Part shown: piece after piece, positions 9,025-18,502 of the stretch
How positions within the stretch are numbered: the first letter of the stretch is position 1
Layout: each line of letters starts with the position of its first letter
NCBI RefSeq assembly: GCF_026016445.1
Contig: NZ_CP096147.1
Coordinates: 594,501-658,500, forward strand
Direction of reading: 5' to 3'
Source of the DNA: Cognatishimia activa
Lineage (GTDB): Bacteria > Pseudomonadota > Alphaproteobacteria > Rhodobacterales > Rhodobacteraceae
Length of the DNA stretch: 64,000 nucleotides
The notes under the pieces: model-generated
Databases searched by the model: none
What the model saw: the letters and a program-made list of their open reading frames with translations, nothing else
What the model was told of the DNA's origin: nothing
Translations under genes and position numbers: made by a program

Positions 9025-10659
9025 CTAAAGCGTTGCTGCCCGTTTACGGAGCTCAAATTTCTGCACTTTGCCGGTCGCGGTCTTGGGCAAAGCCTCAAAC
9101 ACCACACGCTTCGGGGTTTTAAAACCAGCAAGCCGTTCTCTTGCAAACGCCACCAGCGCTTCAGCATCCTCTGCAGCGCCATCTTTCAATTCCACAAAGG
9201 CACAGGGAACTTCGCCCCATTTCTCATGTGGCATCGCAACAACGGAAGCCAGCGACACGTCCGGGTGCGCCATGAGCGTGTTCTCAACCTCCACCGAACT
9301 GATATTCTCACCACCAGAAATAATGATGTCTTTCGCTCGGTCAGCGATTTGTATGTAGCTGTCAGGATGCTGGATCGCGATATCTCCAGAATTAAAGTAG
9401 CCACCTTTAAAGGCCTCTGCAGTGGCTTCCGGGTTCTTGAGATATCCTTTCATGACTGTATTGCCGCGAAGAGCGATCTCGCCCTGGGCTGTTCCGTCCC
9501 GCGCGATTTTGGTGTGTGTGCTGTCTCGGACAACAACAGGTTCCATCATCGGCATCGCCACCCCCTGGCGGGCCTTGATGGCGGCTGCCTCATCTTCGCT
9601 GCAGTCAGACCAACGATCAGCCTGCCAGAGGCAGCCCGTCACATGGCCATAAGTTTCTGTCAGCCCATAGACATGGGTGACATTAAATCCGAGGTCTGCC
9701 ACTTTGGCCAATGTAGCCGGGGCCGGGGGCGCTCCGGCTGTGAATACCTGAACTTCGTGGTCAAAATCACGACGCTCCTCCATCGAGGAATTAACCAATG
9801 TATTCAGAACGATAGGGGCTCCACCAAAATGTGTCACCCCTTCGTCCGCAATGGCATCAAAGACATTGCTTGCAGTCACGTCTCGACAGCAAACCAAAGT
9901 TCCGCCGACAATCGGTAGCATCCAGGAGTGGTTCCAGCCGTTGCAGTGGAAGAGCGGGACAATCGTCAGATAAACCGGTGTTTGGCCCATGTGCCAGCTG
10001 ACCAGTGTGCCCATGGTCATCAGATATGCGCCGCGATGGTGATAGACCACACCTTTAAGGCGCCCAGTGGTGCCAGAGGTGTAGTTCAAGGCAAGGCTTT
10101 CCCACTCGTCTTCGGGCCAGATCCATTGGAACTCTGGATCAGCAGACTTTAGCAGGTCCTCGTATTCTGGATATTTCCCAGACGCAGCGATGCCAGCATT
10201 CGGGTCTGCGACTTCAACAATCTGGGGCGCTTCTCCTTCCATCACGTCAATTGCGGCTTCCGCAAGCGGGATCAGGGCGCTGTCTACCAGTACGACTTTG
10301 GCTTCGCCGTGATCAAAAATGTAAGCAACTGTCGACACATCAAGACGTATATTGATGGTGTTGATCACAGCTGCACAGGCTGGAACCCCGAAATGCGCTT
10401 CGACCTGTGCCGGGACATTGGGAAGCAGCGTGGCGACCACGTCTCCTGGGCCAACACCCAATTTCACCAGCGCAGAGGCAAGGCGCGTGATACGGTCTGC
10501 ATAGCCTTCGTAGGTCTCTCGGTGTTTGCCGTAGGAAACCGCCAGACGATCGGGATAGACTTCTGCTGCACGTTTTAAGTGCGATAACGGCGTAAGTGGC
10601 ACATAGTTTGCGGCGTTCTTATCAAGCCCGGTTTCATCTTTCATCCAGCCCATAGCCAT
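9025..10659 (-). CDS. AMP-dependent acyl-CoA synthetase/ligase
   Basis: The 544-residue adenylating enzyme activates a carboxylic acid with ATP and joins it to CoA. Motifs are intact: the P-loop LNYTSGTTGRLKGVVYHH, the adenine motif HVYGLTETYG, FNSGDIA in the hinge region, and the catalytic lysine in ALPKTATGKVQKFELR near the C-terminus. The overall sequence resembles medium-chain or methylmercaptopropionate/acyl-CoA ligases common in roseobacters; the exact acid cannot be read. A TTACGTAACGT site upstream resembles the operators before the beta-oxidation operon at 18.5 kb, suggesting co-regulation with fatty acid use. Confidence 0.88.
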   Translation of the reverse strand: MAMGWMKDETGLDKNAANYVPLTPLSHLKRAAEVYPDRLAVSYGKHRETYEGYADRITRLASALVKLGVGPGDVVATLLPNVPAQVEAHFGVPACAAVINTINIRLDVSTVAYIFDHGEAKVVLVDSALIPLAEAAIDVMEGEAPQIVEVADPNAGIAASGKYPEYEDLLKSADPEFQWIWPEDEWESLALNYTSGTTGRLKGVVYHHRGAYLMTMGTLVSWHMGQTPVYLTIVPLFHCNGWNHSWMLPIVGGTLVCCRDVTASNVFDAIADEGVTHFGGAPIVLNTLVNSSMEERRDFDHEVQVFTAGAPPAPATLAKVADLGFNVTHVYGLTETYGHVTGCLWQADRWSDCSEDEAAAIKARQGVAMPMMEPVVVRDSTHTKIARDGTAQGEIALRGNTVMKGYLKNPEATAEAFKGGYFNSGDIAIQHPDSYIQIADRAKDIIISGGENISSVEVENTLMAHPDVSLASVVAMPHEKWGEVPCAFVELKDGAAEDAEALVAFARERLAGFKTPKRVVFEALPKTATGKVQKFELRKRAATL

Positions 10660-10739
10660 GTCCTCCCCACATGTCAGATGTTACTAAACCCTAGCGAGGC
10701 AATGTCTTTTGGGAAACCCGTAGGAACCCGTCCGTAGAT

Positions 10740-10750
10740 TTACGTAACGT
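10740..10750. promoter_or_regulatory. TTACGTAACGT site between acyl-CoA ligase and sulfotransferase
   Basis: TTACGTAA is a perfect palindrome and is extended by a second ACGT. It sits about 80 bases upstream of the acyl-CoA ligase start and 20 bases upstream of the sulfotransferase start. The same ACGT core recurs five times in the promoter of the MerR-led beta-oxidation operon (18503-18568), so this is a candidate distant target of the same regulator. Confidence 0.45.
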
Positions 10751-10769
10751 GCTGGCGTAGGGTGAGCGC

Positions 10770-11417
10770 ATGATTTTGTCGCGCGGACGTCGTTATATCT
10801 TTGTGCACATCCCCAAAACCGGAGGCACATCCTTGGCATTGGCCCTAGAGGACCGTGCCATGAAGGACGACATTATGCTCGGCGACACGCCAAAGGCTGC
10901 GAAACGGCGGCGGCGCGTCAAAGGTGTTTTGGCCAATGGACGGCTTTGGAAACACTCTGGGCTGTCCGACATCGAAGGCCTGGCAACCCGCGAAGAAATC
11001 GAGACGTTTTTTAGCTTTACACTCGTGCGCAATCCCTGGGATCGTTTTGTGAGTTATTATCACTGGCTGCGGGATCAGGGATTTGAGCACACCGCCGTTC
11101 GTTTATCTAAGGCGCTGACATTCAAGGAGTTTCTGTCCCATCCGCACACGCAGACCTCCCTCGAAGGATCACCCTATGTGCGTTACATGACGGATATGCG
11201 TGGGGTGGAGCAGGGAAAGCTCTATATCCGGCTGGAACACTTTGCGACTGACGCGCAGCCGCTGTTTGAGCATTTGGGATTTGAGTTGGACCTGCCGCAG
11301 GTCAATCAATCAGATCGGGACAACGACTATCGCAGCTACTATGACGAAGAAGATGCCGCCCTATTGGGCGACATCTGCCGGGTCGATATTGACCGGTTTG
11401 GCTATCGTTTCGACTAG
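10770..11417 (+). CDS. sulfotransferase-family protein
   Basis: The 215-residue protein has the two PAPS-binding elements of the sulfotransferase fold: the 5'-phosphosulfate loop FVHIPKTGGTSLALALED (residues 11-28) and the 3'-phosphate element FTLVRNPWDRFVSYYHWLR around residue 85. It resembles the sulfotransferase-2 group, which in bacteria often modifies surface polysaccharides; the acceptor is unknown. The ATG follows a GTAGGGTGAGCGC leader. It is divergent from the acyl-CoA ligase and convergent with fadJ, whose stop is only 14 bases away. No polysaccharide genes are nearby. Confidence 0.8.
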   Translation: MILSRGRRYIFVHIPKTGGTSLALALEDRAMKDDIMLGDTPKAAKRRRRVKGVLANGRLWKHSGLSDIEGLATREEIETFFSFTLVRNPWDRFVSYYHWLRDQGFEHTAVRLSKALTFKEFLSHPHTQTSLEGSPYVRYMTDMRGVEQGKLYIRLEHFATDAQPLFEHLGFELDLPQVNQSDRDNDYRSYYDEEDAALLGDICRVDIDRFGYRFD

Positions 11418-11431
11418 TACGACTAGTTCGA

Positions 11432-13621
11432 TCAGGCCGCTTTAGCTGGGGCGAAACGTTCATAGAAAGTTTCGGTGTTCTCGGCCATGTCGCGAAGAAG
11501 TTTCGGGCAGGCAAAGCGTGCGCCAAATTTCTCTTCAAGCGCATCACATTGCTCGGCAGCCCATGCCGCACCAACGATATCCAGCCAAGCAAACGGGCCA
11601 CCGGACCACGGGGCAAAGCCCCAGCCTAGGATCGCGCCAACGTCGCCTTCGCGAATGTCTTCCAACACACCTTCTTCCAGTGCGCGGACCGCTTCCAGTA
11701 CCTGCGCGAACATCAGACGGTTTTGTACTTCGCTGACGTCAGGTTGATCCTCAAGACGGTCGTACTGCGCGCCGATGCCAGACCAATATCCCTGACGTTT
11801 GCCTTTCTCGTCATAGTCATAGAAGCCTGCTTTGACTTTGCGCCCAAGACGCCCTTCAGCTTCCATAAAGAAGATCACGTCATCAACCGCACTATCCGGG
11901 TAGTCCTCACCCATGGCGGCCTTTGTGGCACGGGCGATTTTTGCCCCCAGATCAACAGAGGTTTCATCGACCAATTGGATCGGACCCACCGGGAAGCCCA
12001 GCAGCTGAGCGGAGTTATCGATCAGGGCAGCGGCCACGCCTTCGCCAATCATGCGCAGGCCTTCGTTGATGTAAGGGATGATGCAGCGGTTGGCGTAGAA
12101 GAAGCGCGCGTCATTGACTACAATCGGCGTCTTCTTGATCTGACGAACGTAATCAAGCGCTTTCGCAACGGCTTTGTCGCCAGTTTCCTTGCCTTTGATG
12201 ATCTCAACCAGCAGCATTTTCTCAACCGGTGAGAAGAAGTGGATGCCAATGAACTGATCCGCGCGGCTTGAGGCTTTGGCAAGTTCGGTGATAGGCAAGG
12301 TCGAGGTGTTGGAGGCAAAGATCGCATCCTTCGGGATCACGGCCTCGACCTTTTGGGTCATTTCCGCCTTCACCTTCGGATCTTCAAACACCGCTTCGAT
12401 GATCAGATCGACATCTTTGAGCGCGTCTAGGTCTGTGGTTGCATTGATACGCGAGAGCATTGCTTCCTTATGCTCAGGTGTCGCCTTTTTTCGCGCAATG
12501 CCTTTGTCGGCAAAGGCTTCGGTGTAAGCCTTACCACGATTCGCCGCATCTTGGTTCTGGTCGATCAGAACCACATCGATTCCTGCTTTGGCAGAAACCA
12601 AAGCAATACCCGCACCCATCATGCCCGCGCCCAGAACACCAACTTTTTTGACCTTCTGATCGTCAACGGCTGGGCGGTTTGCGCCCTTTTCCAAAGCTTC
12701 TTTATTGATGAAGAGGCTGCGGATCATGGCGCCAGAGCTTGGGTTCATCAAGACATTGGTGAACCAGCGCGCTTCGACTTTCAGGGCCGTGTCAAATGGC
12801 ACCAATGCGCCCTCATAAACAGCACTCAGCAAAGCTTTGGCCGCTGGGAAAGCACCCCAGGTCTTGCCATGCACCATAGCCGAGGCACCGACATAGGTCA
12901 TGAAACCAGCCGGGTGGTAGGGTGTGCCACCGGGCATTTTGTAGCCCTTTTCATCCCAAGGTTTGACGAACTTAGGTTCCGACAAAATCCATTCGCGTGC
13001 CGCCGCCATCGGGTCATCGCTGACCTCATCAATGAGACCAGCCGCTTTGGCTTTCTTGGGATCACTCAGCTTGCCCTCCAGCAAGAAGGGAGCGGCCGCC
13101 ATGGCACCCATCTTGCGCACCAGACGCGTGGTTCCACCCGCACCCGGAAAGATACCGACCATGATTTCCGGCAAGCCAATCTTGGCCTTTGGGTTATCCG
13201 CTGCAAAAATCCGGTGTGTTGCCAATGGGATTTCCATGCCGATGCCGAGACCAGTGCCTGGCATCACACAGGCCACTGGTTTGCCGCCTTTATTGGTCTT
13301 CGGGTCCATGCCAGCGCGTTCAATTTTGCGCAGAATACGATGCATCTCCATGATCCCATCAAACAGACCCTTGGCAGGGTTGTCGCCGGCCATCTCCTTC
13401 ATCTTTGCGATGATATTGAGGTCCATTCCGCCCGCGAAACTGCCCTCCTTGCCAGAGGTGATGATAATGCCTTTGACATTTTCATCCACCAGCGCCTCGT
13501 CGGTGAATTTGTCGAGCAGTTCCAATGCTTCAAGGTTCAGCACGTTCATGCTCTTGCCTTGAGTGTCCCAGACCAGCGTCGCGATGCCTTCGGCATCAAT
13601 ATTCATTGTAAAATCAGTCAT
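11432..13621 (-). CDS. fadJ: fatty acid oxidation multifunctional protein (enoyl-CoA hydratase / 3-hydroxyacyl-CoA dehydrogenase)
   Basis: The 729-residue protein carries out two steps of beta-oxidation. Residues about 1-290 form the crotonase domain, with an oxyanion segment ITSGKEGSFAGGMDL and a second loop around PEIMVGIFPGAGGTTRLVRKMG. The dehydrogenase begins near residue 325 with the NAD fold GVLGAGMMGAGIALVSAKAG, followed by GIHFFSPVEKMLLVEII with the catalytic His and the C-terminal dimer domains to the end. Length and order match FadJ/FadB alpha subunits. It is the last gene of the minus-strand beta-oxidation operon and overlaps the cupin gene by four bases. Confidence 0.94.
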   Translation of the reverse strand: MTDFTMNIDAEGIATLVWDTQGKSMNVLNLEALELLDKFTDEALVDENVKGIIITSGKEGSFAGGMDLNIIAKMKEMAGDNPAKGLFDGIMEMHRILRKIERAGMDPKTNKGGKPVACVMPGTGLGIGMEIPLATHRIFAADNPKAKIGLPEIMVGIFPGAGGTTRLVRKMGAMAAAPFLLEGKLSDPKKAKAAGLIDEVSDDPMAAAREWILSEPKFVKPWDEKGYKMPGGTPYHPAGFMTYVGASAMVHGKTWGAFPAAKALLSAVYEGALVPFDTALKVEARWFTNVLMNPSSGAMIRSLFINKEALEKGANRPAVDDQKVKKVGVLGAGMMGAGIALVSAKAGIDVVLIDQNQDAANRGKAYTEAFADKGIARKKATPEHKEAMLSRINATTDLDALKDVDLIIEAVFEDPKVKAEMTQKVEAVIPKDAIFASNTSTLPITELAKASSRADQFIGIHFFSPVEKMLLVEIIKGKETGDKAVAKALDYVRQIKKTPIVVNDARFFYANRCIIPYINEGLRMIGEGVAAALIDNSAQLLGFPVGPIQLVDETSVDLGAKIARATKAAMGEDYPDSAVDDVIFFMEAEGRLGRKVKAGFYDYDEKGKRQGYWSGIGAQYDRLEDQPDVSEVQNRLMFAQVLEAVRALEEGVLEDIREGDVGAILGWGFAPWSGGPFAWLDIVGAAWAAEQCDALEEKFGARFACPKLLRDMAENTETFYERFAPAKAA

Positions 13622-14091
13622 GTGTCGTCTCCCGGATAGGGGCTGCCGTCTTTACGGGTGAAGGCATAACCGCCTTCATCAATGGTCACTTTCATGTCGA
13701 GATCGCTGTACCACCCGACCTCTGTCGGCGTGCGCGCACCGACAGCGAGAAAGCGCACTTCGCCGCTCGATTTGTTTACGATGGTATGGCCGTTGGCATC
13801 ACCCGCAGGGAAGGCGGCGCATTCGCCAGCTGACAGCTCTGTTTCGCCATGGTCATCCAGTAGAGTTGCCGTGCCGGAAATCACCATGACGAACTCGTCT
13901 TGGTTTTCATGCCAGTGCCGCAGGCTAGATTTCGCGCCGGGTTCCAAAATGGTGATATTGGCTCCGAATTGGGTCAAGCCAGCCGCATCGCTGAACCGCA
14001 GGCTGGATCGCCCCTCCATCTCTTTATGATGAATCTCAGGGTAGATGGTGCCGGATCGTGGCTTGATATTATCAAGATCAATCTTCGGCAT
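13618..14091 (-). CDS. cupin-domain protein inside the beta-oxidation operon
   Basis: I place the start at the ATG at 14091 (MPKIDLDNIK), which overlaps the fadA stop as TGATG; an upstream in-frame start would run into fadA. The 157-residue protein is a single small cupin. The first motif is SSLRHWHENQDEFVMVISG, with three histidine/glutamate-type metal ligands, and the second is GECAAFPAGDANGHTIVN. Such stand-alone cupins can be isomerases, dioxygenases or sensors, so the substrate is unknown. It is translationally coupled on both sides (fadA before, fadJ after), which argues for a job in acyl-CoA catabolism. Confidence 0.75.
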   Translation of the reverse strand: MPKIDLDNIKPRSGTIYPEIHHKEMEGRSSLRFSDAAGLTQFGANITILEPGAKSSLRHWHENQDEFVMVISGTATLLDDHGETELSAGECAAFPAGDANGHTIVNKSSGEVRFLAVGARTPTEVGWYSDLDMKVTIDEGGYAFTRKDGSPYPGDDT

Positions 14092-15302
14092 CAGACACGC
14101 TCGATAATGGTTGCGGCGCCCATGCCAGAGCCGATGCAAAGCGTGGCTAGGCCGGTTTCCTTGTCAGAACGCTCAAGTTCGTCCAGCAGCGTGCCAAGGA
14201 TCATCGCGCCCGTCGCGCCAAGAGGGTGGCCCATTGCGATAGAGCCACCATTCACGTTGACCTTGTCGGGATCAGCTTCAAAGGCCTGCATGAAGCGCAT
14301 CACGACGGAGGCAAACGCTTCGTTGACTTCAAAGAGGTCAATGTCACCGATCTCCATCCCGCTTTCGCGCAGGATTTTCTGCGTAACTGGAACCGGACCG
14401 GTCAGCATGATCGTCGGATCCGTGCCGATTTTGGCTGTGGATTTGATGCGCGCGCGGGGCGTCAGGCCCATGCGTTCGCCGTATTCCTTATTGCCGATCA
14501 GAACCGCCGCAGAGCCGTCCACGATGCCTGAAGAGTTCCCCGCATGGTGAATGTGCTCGATCTTTTCCAGATGCGGGTATTTCATCAGCGCGATCTTGTC
14601 GAAACCGGGCATGAATTCACCCATGTCTTTGAAAGACGGTTTCAATGCGCCAAGAGACTGCATGTCGGTTTCAGGCCGCATATATTCATCATGTGCGAGG
14701 ATCGGCAGGCCGTTGATGTCTTCGATAGGAATGATGGATTTTTCAAAATGCCCGGCATCCCAGGCAGCCTTAGCCCGACGCTGGCTTTCGACGGCCAATG
14801 CATCTGCCTGATCACGTGTGAAGCCGTATTCAGTCGCGATGATGTCGGCGGAAATGCCTTGCGGCACAAAGTAGTTATCAATCGCGATGGAAGGATCGAC
14901 GGCAATGGCACCGCCGTCCATGCCCATCGGCACGCGGCTCATGCATTCTACGCCACCTGCGATATAGGCGTCGCCGCCGCCACCACGCACTTGGTTTGCC
15001 GCCATGTTCACAGCTTCGAGCCCAGAGGCGCAAAAACGGTTGATGGATACGCCTGGGATGCTTTCATCCAAGTCGGATGCCAACACGGCGGTTCGTGCCA
15101 AGCAGGCCCCTTGTTCGCCAACCTGAGTGACATTGCCCCAAATCACATCCTCGACCGCATGGCCCTCCAGATTGTTACGAGATTTCAACGCATTCAGCAC
15201 CGCGGCACTGAGCTTTGGAGCGCTGACTTCATGCAAAGAGCCATCTTTTCGGCCTTTACCGCGCACGGACCGCACGGCGTCATAGATATAGGCGTCTGTC
15301 AT
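14091..15302 (-). CDS. fadA: acetyl-CoA C-acyltransferase (3-ketoacyl-CoA thiolase)
   Basis: The thiolase cleaves 3-ketoacyl-CoA with CoA to acetyl-CoA and a shortened acyl-CoA. The 403-residue length fits. The nucleophile Cys is in INRFCASGLEAVNMAANQV near residue 90; the His motif is NGGSIAMGHPLGATGA and the second active Cys is in ATLCIGSGMGAATIIE at the C-terminus. It belongs to the degradative class by operon context: GST, small protein and acyl-CoA dehydrogenase are upstream on the same strand, cupin and fadJ downstream. The gap to the GST gene is 10 bases. Confidence 0.93.
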   Translation of the reverse strand: MTDAYIYDAVRSVRGKGRKDGSLHEVSAPKLSAAVLNALKSRNNLEGHAVEDVIWGNVTQVGEQGACLARTAVLASDLDESIPGVSINRFCASGLEAVNMAANQVRGGGGDAYIAGGVECMSRVPMGMDGGAIAVDPSIAIDNYFVPQGISADIIATEYGFTRDQADALAVESQRRAKAAWDAGHFEKSIIPIEDINGLPILAHDEYMRPETDMQSLGALKPSFKDMGEFMPGFDKIALMKYPHLEKIEHIHHAGNSSGIVDGSAAVLIGNKEYGERMGLTPRARIKSTAKIGTDPTIMLTGPVPVTQKILRESGMEIGDIDLFEVNEAFASVVMRFMQAFEADPDKVNVNGGSIAMGHPLGATGAMILGTLLDELERSDKETGLATLCIGSGMGAATIIERV

Positions 15303-15312
15303 GTTGGTCTCC

Positions 15313-15954
15313 TTAAAGGCCGCGGTCGCTTGGGTGACCGGGCATCAGATCGTATGGGTGTTTCCAACCGGGAGTGGCTTCAATGTTTGAAAGCCAGCGG
15401 TCAATGTTTGGCCAGTCTTTGCGGTCAAAACCGAAAGGTTCTGGGTAAAAGAGGTAGCCGCAGCAGGAGATGTCAGCGTTGGTAAGACCATCGCCAACCA
15501 TCCAATCGCGACCCTCCAGATGACCATCCAGCACCTTGTAGGCGGCTTTCAAGCGGCCCTGCAGGAAGGCAATGGCCTCTTTGGGACGTTTGTCCTCTGG
15601 CAGGAAGTTCATGAGGAAACGGGTCGCGCCGTTCTGGGAAGAAAGCTTATGGTTGTCCCATAGAACCCAGCGCAGGATTTCATAGCGCTCTGCGGCGTCT
15701 TTGCCGCCAAATTTCCCAGACTTGTCCGAGATGTACTGCTGGATCACGCCGGACTGTGAAAGCTTTATATCGCCATCCACCAGAACCGGGACTTCTCCCA
15801 TCTCATTCACATTGCTCAAATACTCTTCACTGCGGGCTTCGCCTTTGAAGAAGTCAACATAGACAGCTTCCCAAGGTAGGCCGGAAAGTTCCAGCGCGAG
15901 TGCGGCTTTGTAAGCGTTGCCGCTTTCACCGAAGCAGTAGAGTTTTAAGGTCAT
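15313..15954 (-). CDS. glutathione S-transferase family protein
   Basis: The 213-residue protein has a thioredoxin-like N-terminal domain (MTLKLYCFGESGNAYKAALALELSG, with the cis-Pro strand EVPVLVDGDIKLSQSGVIQQY near 55-73) and an all-helical C-terminal domain ending WLSNIEATPGWKHPYDL. The catalytic residue near position 11 appears to be serine (GESGNAYK), as in theta/beta-like GSTs. It lies between the small RHH-like gene and fadA in the beta-oxidation operon. It may detoxify reactive enoyl intermediates, but this is inference; the substrate is not readable. Confidence 0.85.
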   Translation of the reverse strand: MTLKLYCFGESGNAYKAALALELSGLPWEAVYVDFFKGEARSEEYLSNVNEMGEVPVLVDGDIKLSQSGVIQQYISDKSGKFGGKDAAERYEILRWVLWDNHKLSSQNGATRFLMNFLPEDKRPKEAIAFLQGRLKAAYKVLDGHLEGRDWMVGDGLTNADISCCGYLFYPEPFGFDRKDWPNIDRWLSNIEATPGWKHPYDLMPGHPSDRGL

Positions 15955-16007
15955 TAGGTGCTCCCAAAATCCAATTGCGTGCCGGAGGTTCTTCCTCCAG
16001 TTCTAAA

Positions 16008-16220
16008 TCAGCGCTTTCGCGCTTCGAGTTCCAGATTGAACCGGCGCAGGCGATGCGCCAGTCCTTCTTGGTCTGTAACGGCGTCGAAGTTTTCGAAGAG
16101 AAATGACAGCGCTTCACCTTCGTCCAAACCGGCCTCTTGTGAAAACCGTTTCAGGCGCCGATAGGCATCTTCGGTCAGTGCAATTGGCATGCGGCGGGTT
16201 AGGCGAAAGCGTTTTGGCAT
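16008..16220 (-). CDS. small basic protein, ribbon-helix-helix-like, in the beta-oxidation operon
   Basis: The 70-residue protein starts at an ATG with AAGGA seven to eight bases upstream, ten bases after the acyl-CoA dehydrogenase stop. It is basic at the N-terminus (MPKRFRLTRRMPIALTEDAYRRLKRFSQEAG). A strand, two helices and an RLRRF segment follow, the shape expected of a CopG/Arc-like ribbon-helix-helix protein. I do not recognise a named family. If it binds DNA it could be a second regulator of the operon. An internal Met11 could be an alternative start. Confidence 0.6.
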   Translation of the reverse strand: MPKRFRLTRRMPIALTEDAYRRLKRFSQEAGLDEGEALSFLFENFDAVTDQEGLAHRLRRFNLELEARKR

Positions 16221-16229
16221 GGTTTTTCC

Positions 16230-18005
16230 TTAGAAAGCTTCGGCATCCAGCGCCATAACGGTGTCTGCACCGCTTTCAATGCGAGCGAGGTGCATGGCCG
16301 TGGCTGGCAGGCGGCGTGCCATATAGTAACGCGCTGTCGCCAACTTGGTCTCGTGGAACGCCACGTCGGCGGTGTCGGCAGCGATTGCATCCAAAGATGC
16401 GCGCGCCATACGGCCCCACATCAGGCCCAGACAGACATGACCAAAGAGGTGCATGAAATCATAAGATCCGGCCAAGGCATGGTTCGGATTCTTCATGCCG
16501 TTTTGCATGAAATACATACCGGCGGCTTGAAGATGTTTGCTTGCGGTTTTTAATGGCTCAATGAAGTCTGCCATGGCTTCGTCTTCGCCATGTTCTTTGC
16601 AGAAGCTTTTCACCAGGTCAAAGAAGGCCATGACGTGCTTACCGCCATCTTGCGCCAGTTTACGCCCCACCAGATCCAACGCCTGCACGCCGTTTGCGCC
16701 TTCATAGATCATGGTGATGCGTGCATCGCGGGTGAACTGGCTCATACCATGTTCTTCGATGTAGCCGTGACCGCCATAGACCTGCTGAGCCTGTACCGTC
16801 ATGTCGTAGCCCTGATCGGTCAGGAAACCTTTGATGACAGGGGTGAGCAGGGATACAAGGCCATCGGCGTCTTTGTCACCTGAGCGGTGGGCTTCATCAA
16901 TCAGTTGAGCACCCCAAAGCAGGAAGGCTCGGCCACCTTCGATGAAGCTCTTTTGATCCATAAGCGCGCGGCGAATGTCCGGGTGCACAATCAATGGATC
17001 AGCTGGGCCATCCGGATTTTTGGCACCCGTCACATCGCGGCCCTGCAGGCGATCTTTTGCATAGGCCACTGCGTTCTGGTAGGCACCTTCGGCTTGTGAG
17101 AGACCCTGCATCCCCACGCCAAGTCGCGCTTCGTTCATCATGGTGAACATGGCGCGCATGCCTTTATGTTCCTCACCTAAAAGGTAGCCCGTTGCTTCGT
17201 CGTAGTTCATCACACAGGTTGAGTTGCCGTGGATGCCCATCTTCTTTTCGATATTGCCAACAGAGACACCATTGCGTGCGCCGAGTGAGCCATCTTCATT
17301 GACTATGAACTTTGGCACAATAAAGAGCGACACGCCTTTGATGCCTTCGGGCCCACCTGGGATTTTCGCCAGCACGAGGTGGATGATGTTATCCGCCATG
17401 TCGTGCTCGCCAGCTGAGATGAAGATCTTCTGGCCGGAAATTTTGTAGCTGCCATCATCCTGCGGTTCCGCTTTGGTGCGCATGAGGCCCAGATCGGTGC
17501 CGCAGTGCGGCTCTGTCAGGTTCATGGTGCCGGTCCATTCGCAGCTGACCATATTTGGCAGATAGGTCGCCTTCTGCTCATCCGTGCCATGTGCCAAAAT
17601 CGCGGATGCCGCGCCGTGGGTCAGGCCCTGATACATGGTGAAGGCCTGGTTTGCGGCAGAGAACATCTCGCCGACAGCTGTACCAAGCACCACGGGCATG
17701 TTTTGGCCGCCGAACTCCTCGGGCATATCAAGCCCCGTCCAACCGCCTTCTTTGACCTGCTCAAAGGCTTCTTTGAAACCCGATGGTGTATAGACCACAC
17801 CGTTTTCCAAACGACAGCCTTCCTGATCACCAACCACGTTCAAAGGGGCCACGACTTCGCTGTTCAGTCGTCCGGCTTCTTCCAGTATGGCATTGGTGAA
17901 GTCACGATCCAGATCAGCATAGCCAGGCGTATCGCTTTCGCTGACTTTCAGAACATCGTGCAACAGAAACTGCATGTCTTTGGTTGGCGCGGTGTAGGTT
18001 GGCAT
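16230..18005 (-). CDS. acyl-CoA dehydrogenase (long form)
   Basis: The 591-residue FAD enzyme introduces the alpha-beta double bond of acyl-CoA and passes electrons to ETF. Domains run in order: N-terminal extension (1-40), N-domain, middle domain ([19 protein letters not shown] near 160), then the C-terminal helical domain with [21 protein letters not shown]. The catalytic Glu is in [21 protein letters not shown], followed by an extra C-terminal domain of about 120 residues. This 'long' type is usual in alphaproteobacteria and often acts on medium to long chains. It is the first enzyme gene after the MerR regulator, 18 bases away. Confidence 0.93.
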   Translation of the reverse strand: MPTYTAPTKDMQFLLHDVLKVSESDTPGYADLDRDFTNAILEEAGRLNSEVVAPLNVVGDQEGCRLENGVVYTPSGFKEAFEQVKEGGWTGLDMPEEFGGQNMPVVLGTAVGEMFSAANQAFTMYQGLTHGAASAILAHGTDEQKATYLPNMVSCEWTGTMNLTEPHCGTDLGLMRTKAEPQDDGSYKISGQKIFISAGEHDMADNIIHLVLAKIPGGPEGIKGVSLFIVPKFIVNEDGSLGARNGVSVGNIEKKMGIHGNSTCVMNYDEATGYLLGEEHKGMRAMFTMMNEARLGVGMQGLSQAEGAYQNAVAYAKDRLQGRDVTGAKNPDGPADPLIVHPDIRRALMDQKSFIEGGRAFLLWGAQLIDEAHRSGDKDADGLVSLLTPVIKGFLTDQGYDMTVQAQQVYGGHGYIEEHGMSQFTRDARITMIYEGANGVQALDLVGRKLAQDGGKHVMAFFDLVKSFCKEHGEDEAMADFIEPLKTASKHLQAAGMYFMQNGMKNPNHALAGSYDFMHLFGHVCLGLMWGRMARASLDAIAADTADVAFHETKLATARYYMARRLPATAMHLARIESGADTVMALDAEAF

Positions 18006-18023
18006 ATTTGTCTCCGGGGCCTG

Positions 18024-18425
18024 TTATTCGGCCGCTTTTTTGGGCTGGTTCAGAGAGGCGATCATTTTTTCCCCCCACTTCATTTGTTCTTTGAGATCGG
18101 CAATGGCTTCATCAAGCTCTTCGCGCTGACGTTCCATATCGGCCAGCCGTTCCCTTGCGATGTCATAGGTGCGGCTGAGCTGCGTGAGCTGCTGATCGCC
18201 CATGTCATAAAGATTCAAAAGCTGGCGGATCTCTTCCAGTGAGAAGCCAAAACGCTTGCCGCGAAGGATGAGTTTTAGCCGGGCGCGGTCGCGGCGCGTA
18301 AACAGGCGTTTTTGACCTTCACGTACCGGGAACAAAAGTTCTTTGGCCTCATAAAACCGCAAGGTTCGTGGGGTGACACCAAAAGCGTCACACATCTCGC
18401 GGATCGTCATAAAGTCTTCAGTCAT
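18024..18425 (-). CDS. MerR-family regulator leading the beta-oxidation operon
   Basis: The 133-residue protein has an N-terminal winged helix (TIREMCDAFGVTPRTLRFYEAKELLFPVREG), the second wing with RLFTRRDRARLKLILRGKRFGFSLEEIRQLL, and a long antiparallel coiled coil (about 80-125). There are no metal-binding cysteines in the C-terminal part, so it is not a metal sensor. The likely ligand is an acyl-CoA or related metabolite, by analogy with LiuR-type MerR proteins. It is the first gene of the operon and the promoter region just upstream holds five ACGT cores, so autoregulation plus control of the fad genes is likely. Confidence 0.88.
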   Translation of the reverse strand: MTEDFMTIREMCDAFGVTPRTLRFYEAKELLFPVREGQKRLFTRRDRARLKLILRGKRFGFSLEEIRQLLNLYDMGDQQLTQLSRTYDIARERLADMERQREELDEAIADLKEQMKWGEKMIASLNQPKKAAE

Positions 18426-18502
18426 CGGTTTCCCCTCACATCAGCCCGGTGGTGATCTCCTCAAATCGGCCAGGCATCCCAAACCCCATTGGGAGCTTGT
18501 TC

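Noticed and set aside
8899..9918. 339-codon plus-strand open frame
   Set aside because: It is antisense to the acyl-CoA ligase, which has all family motifs; the frame has no motif or ribosome binding site.
9500..11417. Surface polysaccharide cluster around the sulfotransferase
   Set aside because: No glycosyltransferase, flippase or sugar nucleotide gene is within reach; the gene stands alone.
12470..13639. 389-codon plus-strand open frame
   Set aside because: Shadow frame of fadJ on the opposite strand, with unusual His/Arg-rich composition and no recognisable domain.
14544..15485. 313-codon plus-strand open frame
   Set aside because: Antisense to the thiolase and GST genes; no family resemblance and no start signal.
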